Shown here: positions 5,530-7,008 of the stretch, in pieces
How the letters are laid out: every line of letters begins with the position of its first letter
Numbering within the stretch: the stretch's first letter is position 1
Assembly: GCA_016463555.1 (NCBI GenBank)
Contig: JAEMRB010000055.1
Coordinates: 1-7,008, forward strand
DNA from: Chloroflexota bacterium
GTDB lineage: Bacteria; Chloroflexota; Limnocylindria; Limnocylindrales; Limnocylindraceae
Reading direction: 5' to 3'
DNA length: 7,008 nucleotides
Position numbers and translations under genes: made by a program
Notes under the pieces: model-generated
Databases searched by the model: none
What the model saw: only the letters and a program-made list of their open reading frames with translations
Told to the model about the DNA's origin: nothing

Positions 5530-7008
5530 TCACGCGGTGCGAGCGGCCGCGCGCGCCGCGAGGGTGGCTGCGAGAGCCTCCCAGCTGGTTGCAGGCTCCT
5601 GGGTGCCATCGCGCCAACGTGGCGCGGCCCCGCCAGCCTCAATCTCCTTATCGCCCACGACGAGCATCAACGGCACCTTCTGCTCCTGAGCCAAACGGAT
5701 CTTATTCTGCATGCGGTTCGACGAGTCATCGATGCTGACGCGAATGCCGGCGGCGCGCAGCACTGCGGCACCCGCCGTAACGAATTCAAGGTGGCGGTCG
5801 GCAATCGGGATGATGACAACCTGCTCAGGGGCCAGCCAGAACGGGAAGGCCCCAGCGTAGTGTTCGACCAAGATGCCGATGAAGCGCTCCAGCGAGCCGT
5901 AGATCGCACGGTGAATGGCGATCGGGCGGACGCGCTCCCCCGCCTCATCGGTATACGTAAGGTCGAATCGCTCCGGGAGCATCACAAGGTCAACCTGCAC
6001 GGTTGCCGTCTGCCACTCGCGTCCAAGCGCGTCGCGCACGATGATGTCGATCTTCGGCGCGTAGAAGGCACCGTCACCAGGCTTGAGCTGCCATTTAGCG
6101 CCAGAGTCGCGCAGCGCCTTCTCGATCATCGACTCCGCCTTCTCCCAGAGCTTGGGATCGCCAAGTGCCTTTGCAGGCTTGGTTGAGAAGACAAACTCCA
6201 CTGGCAGATCGAACCAGGCATACACCTCACGAACCTCTTCTAACAGCGCTGCGACTTCGGATTCAATCTGGTCTGGGCGCACGTAGATGTGGCCATCATC
6301 TTGGATGAAGTGGCGCACTCGGGTGAGTCCGCTCAGTGTTCCCGACAGTTCGTTGCGATGCAGTCGACCGTATTCGGAGAGTCGCAACGGCAGATCACGG
6401 TAGCTGCGCGTGCGCGTGCGATAGATCACGGTGCTCTCGGGGCAGTTCATCGGCTTGAGGCTGAACTCTTCACCCTCGGATTCGATGATGAACATGTTCT
6501 CGCGATAGAGATCCCAGTGGCCCGACTGCTCCCAGAGGTGCTTGCTGACGACGATCGGCGTAGAGATCTCCTGATAGCCGCGGCGATCCTGCATCTCACG
6601 CATCGCACCTTCGAGCGTGCGCCAGAGTCGTTGCCCCTTCGGGTGCCAGAAGGCACTCCCGGGCGAGACGTCGTGGAACGAGAAGAGGTCGAGCGCTACG
6701 CCGAGCTTGCGATGGTCGCGCTTGCGGGCCTCATCACGGCGCCACAGGTACTGGTCAATCTGCTCCTGCGTCTCCCACGCGGTGCCATAGATGCGCTGCA
6801 GCATCGGCCGATCGTTCTTCCCGCGCCAATATGCTCCAGCAATCGAGAGCAACTTGAACGGACCGATCTTCCCCGTGCTCTCAACGTGCGGACCGCGGCA
6901 GAGATCTTGGAATTCGCCGTGCTGATAGGTCGTGACGCTCGGAGCAGGCTTCCCCTCCGCGGTCGCGGCCTTGGCGAGGTCGTCCATGATCTCAATCTTG
7001 AAGGGTTG
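5530..7008 (-). CDS. thrS: Threonine--tRNA ligase, C-terminal 492 residues (5' end outside window)
   Basis: Cytoplasmic class II synthetase that charges tRNA-Thr. The frame is open to the right edge, where it begins QPFKIEIMDDL; the TGS domain and most of the N2 editing domain are missing. Numbering from the edge, the end of the editing domain has DLCRGPHV, with Cys37 and His41 matching its metal-site-like pair. The catalytic core starts near residue 105 (LDLFSFHDVSPGSAFWHPKG). The three expected zinc ligands are present: Cys189 (KPMNCPES), His240 (IQDDGHIY) and His366 (IAIHRAIYGSLERF). Motif 2 is LHRNELSGTLSGLTRVRHF, with its Arg at 218, and motif 3 includes GSLERFIGIL. The anticodon-binding domain spans about 393-492 (VVIIPIADRHLEFV, LMLVVGDKEIEAGG). 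The MNCPES and GGAAPRWRDG stretches differ from the common MNCPGH and VSVR forms. It ends 73 nt before the infC start in the usual thrS-infC order. Confidence 0.98.
   Translation of the reverse strand, partial: QPFKIEIMDDLAKAATAEGKPAPSVTTYQHGEFQDLCRGPHVESTGKIGPFKLLSIAGAYWRGKNDRPMLQRIYGTAWETQEQIDQYLWRRDEARKRDHRKLGVALDLFSFHDVSPGSAFWHPKGQRLWRTLEGAMREMQDRRGYQEISTPIVVSKHLWEQSGHWDLYRENMFIIESEGEEFSLKPMNCPESTVIYRTRTRSYRDLPLRLSEYGRLHRNELSGTLSGLTRVRHFIQDDGHIYVRPDQIESEVAALLEEVREVYAWFDLPVEFVFSTKPAKALGDPKLWEKAESMIEKALRDSGAKWQLKPGDGAFYAPKIDIIVRDALGREWQTATVQVDLVMLPERFDLTYTDEAGERVRPIAIHRAIYGSLERFIGILVEHYAGAFPFWLAPEQVVIIPIADRHLEFVTAGAAVLRAAGIRVSIDDSSNRMQNKIRLAQEQKVPLMLVVGDKEIEAGGAAPRWRDGTQEPATSWEALAATLAARAAARTA

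Noticed and set aside
5287..6186. A 299-codon plus-strand open frame spanning the infC and thrS ends
   Set aside because: It lies opposite clearly conserved IF3 and ThrRS sequence, has no family resemblance, and crosses the spacer between two real genes.
1..7008. A novel system, mobile element, CRISPR array or defence locus
   Set aside because: Every stretch is accounted for by conserved housekeeping genes. I saw no tandem or inverted repeats of note, no transposase or integrase motifs, and no abrupt composition change.

Overview
The window is a conserved bacterial translation operon, GC-rich by eye, with every gene on the minus strand. In transcription order (high to low coordinates) it holds the C-terminal three quarters of thrS, then infC, rpmI, rplT, pheS, pheT, a CvpA-family membrane protein gene, and the first 84 codons of a mutS2-type gene that runs off the left edge. 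I see no mobile elements, CRISPR arrays, tRNA or rRNA genes, or plus-strand genes. Coding density is near complete. The only non-coding stretches are about 73 nt (thrS-infC), 2 nt (infC-rpmI), 22 nt (rpmI-rplT) and 18 nt (rplT-pheS). The pheS/pheT, pheT/cvpA and cvpA/mutS2 junctions are all 4-nt stop/start overlaps.

The organism is a bacterium. The thrS-infC-rpmI-rplT-pheS-pheT order is widespread. The cvpA-mutS2 tail recalls the Firmicutes pheST-rnhC-zapA-cvpA-polX-mutS2 block with the intermediate genes missing. GC content and gene order would fit Chloroflexota or another high-GC Terrabacteria lineage, but that placement is a guess from memory and no marker here decides it.

The genes work together in protein synthesis. 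Two aminoacyl-tRNA synthetases (ThrRS and the alpha and beta subunits of PheRS) charge tRNAs. IF3 controls start-site fidelity during 30S initiation. L35 and L20 belong to the large ribosomal subunit. The CvpA-like protein and MutS2 are linked to this core by context only.

The most informative detail is the infC start. The reading frame matching the conserved IF3 N-terminus has no ATG, GTG or TTG before an in-frame TGA, but has ATT at 5456-5454 with a GAGG Shine-Dalgarno 9 nt upstream. This is the rare AUU start known for infC autoregulation in enterobacteria. A caller limited to ATG/GTG/TTG would start 14 codons too late, at the GTG at 5414. Lesser points are a ThrRS with MNCPES in place of the usual MNCPGH around its zinc cysteine, a short basic insertion in PheT, and rplT and pheS lying in one frame separated by a single TAG. 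I found no undescribed system.
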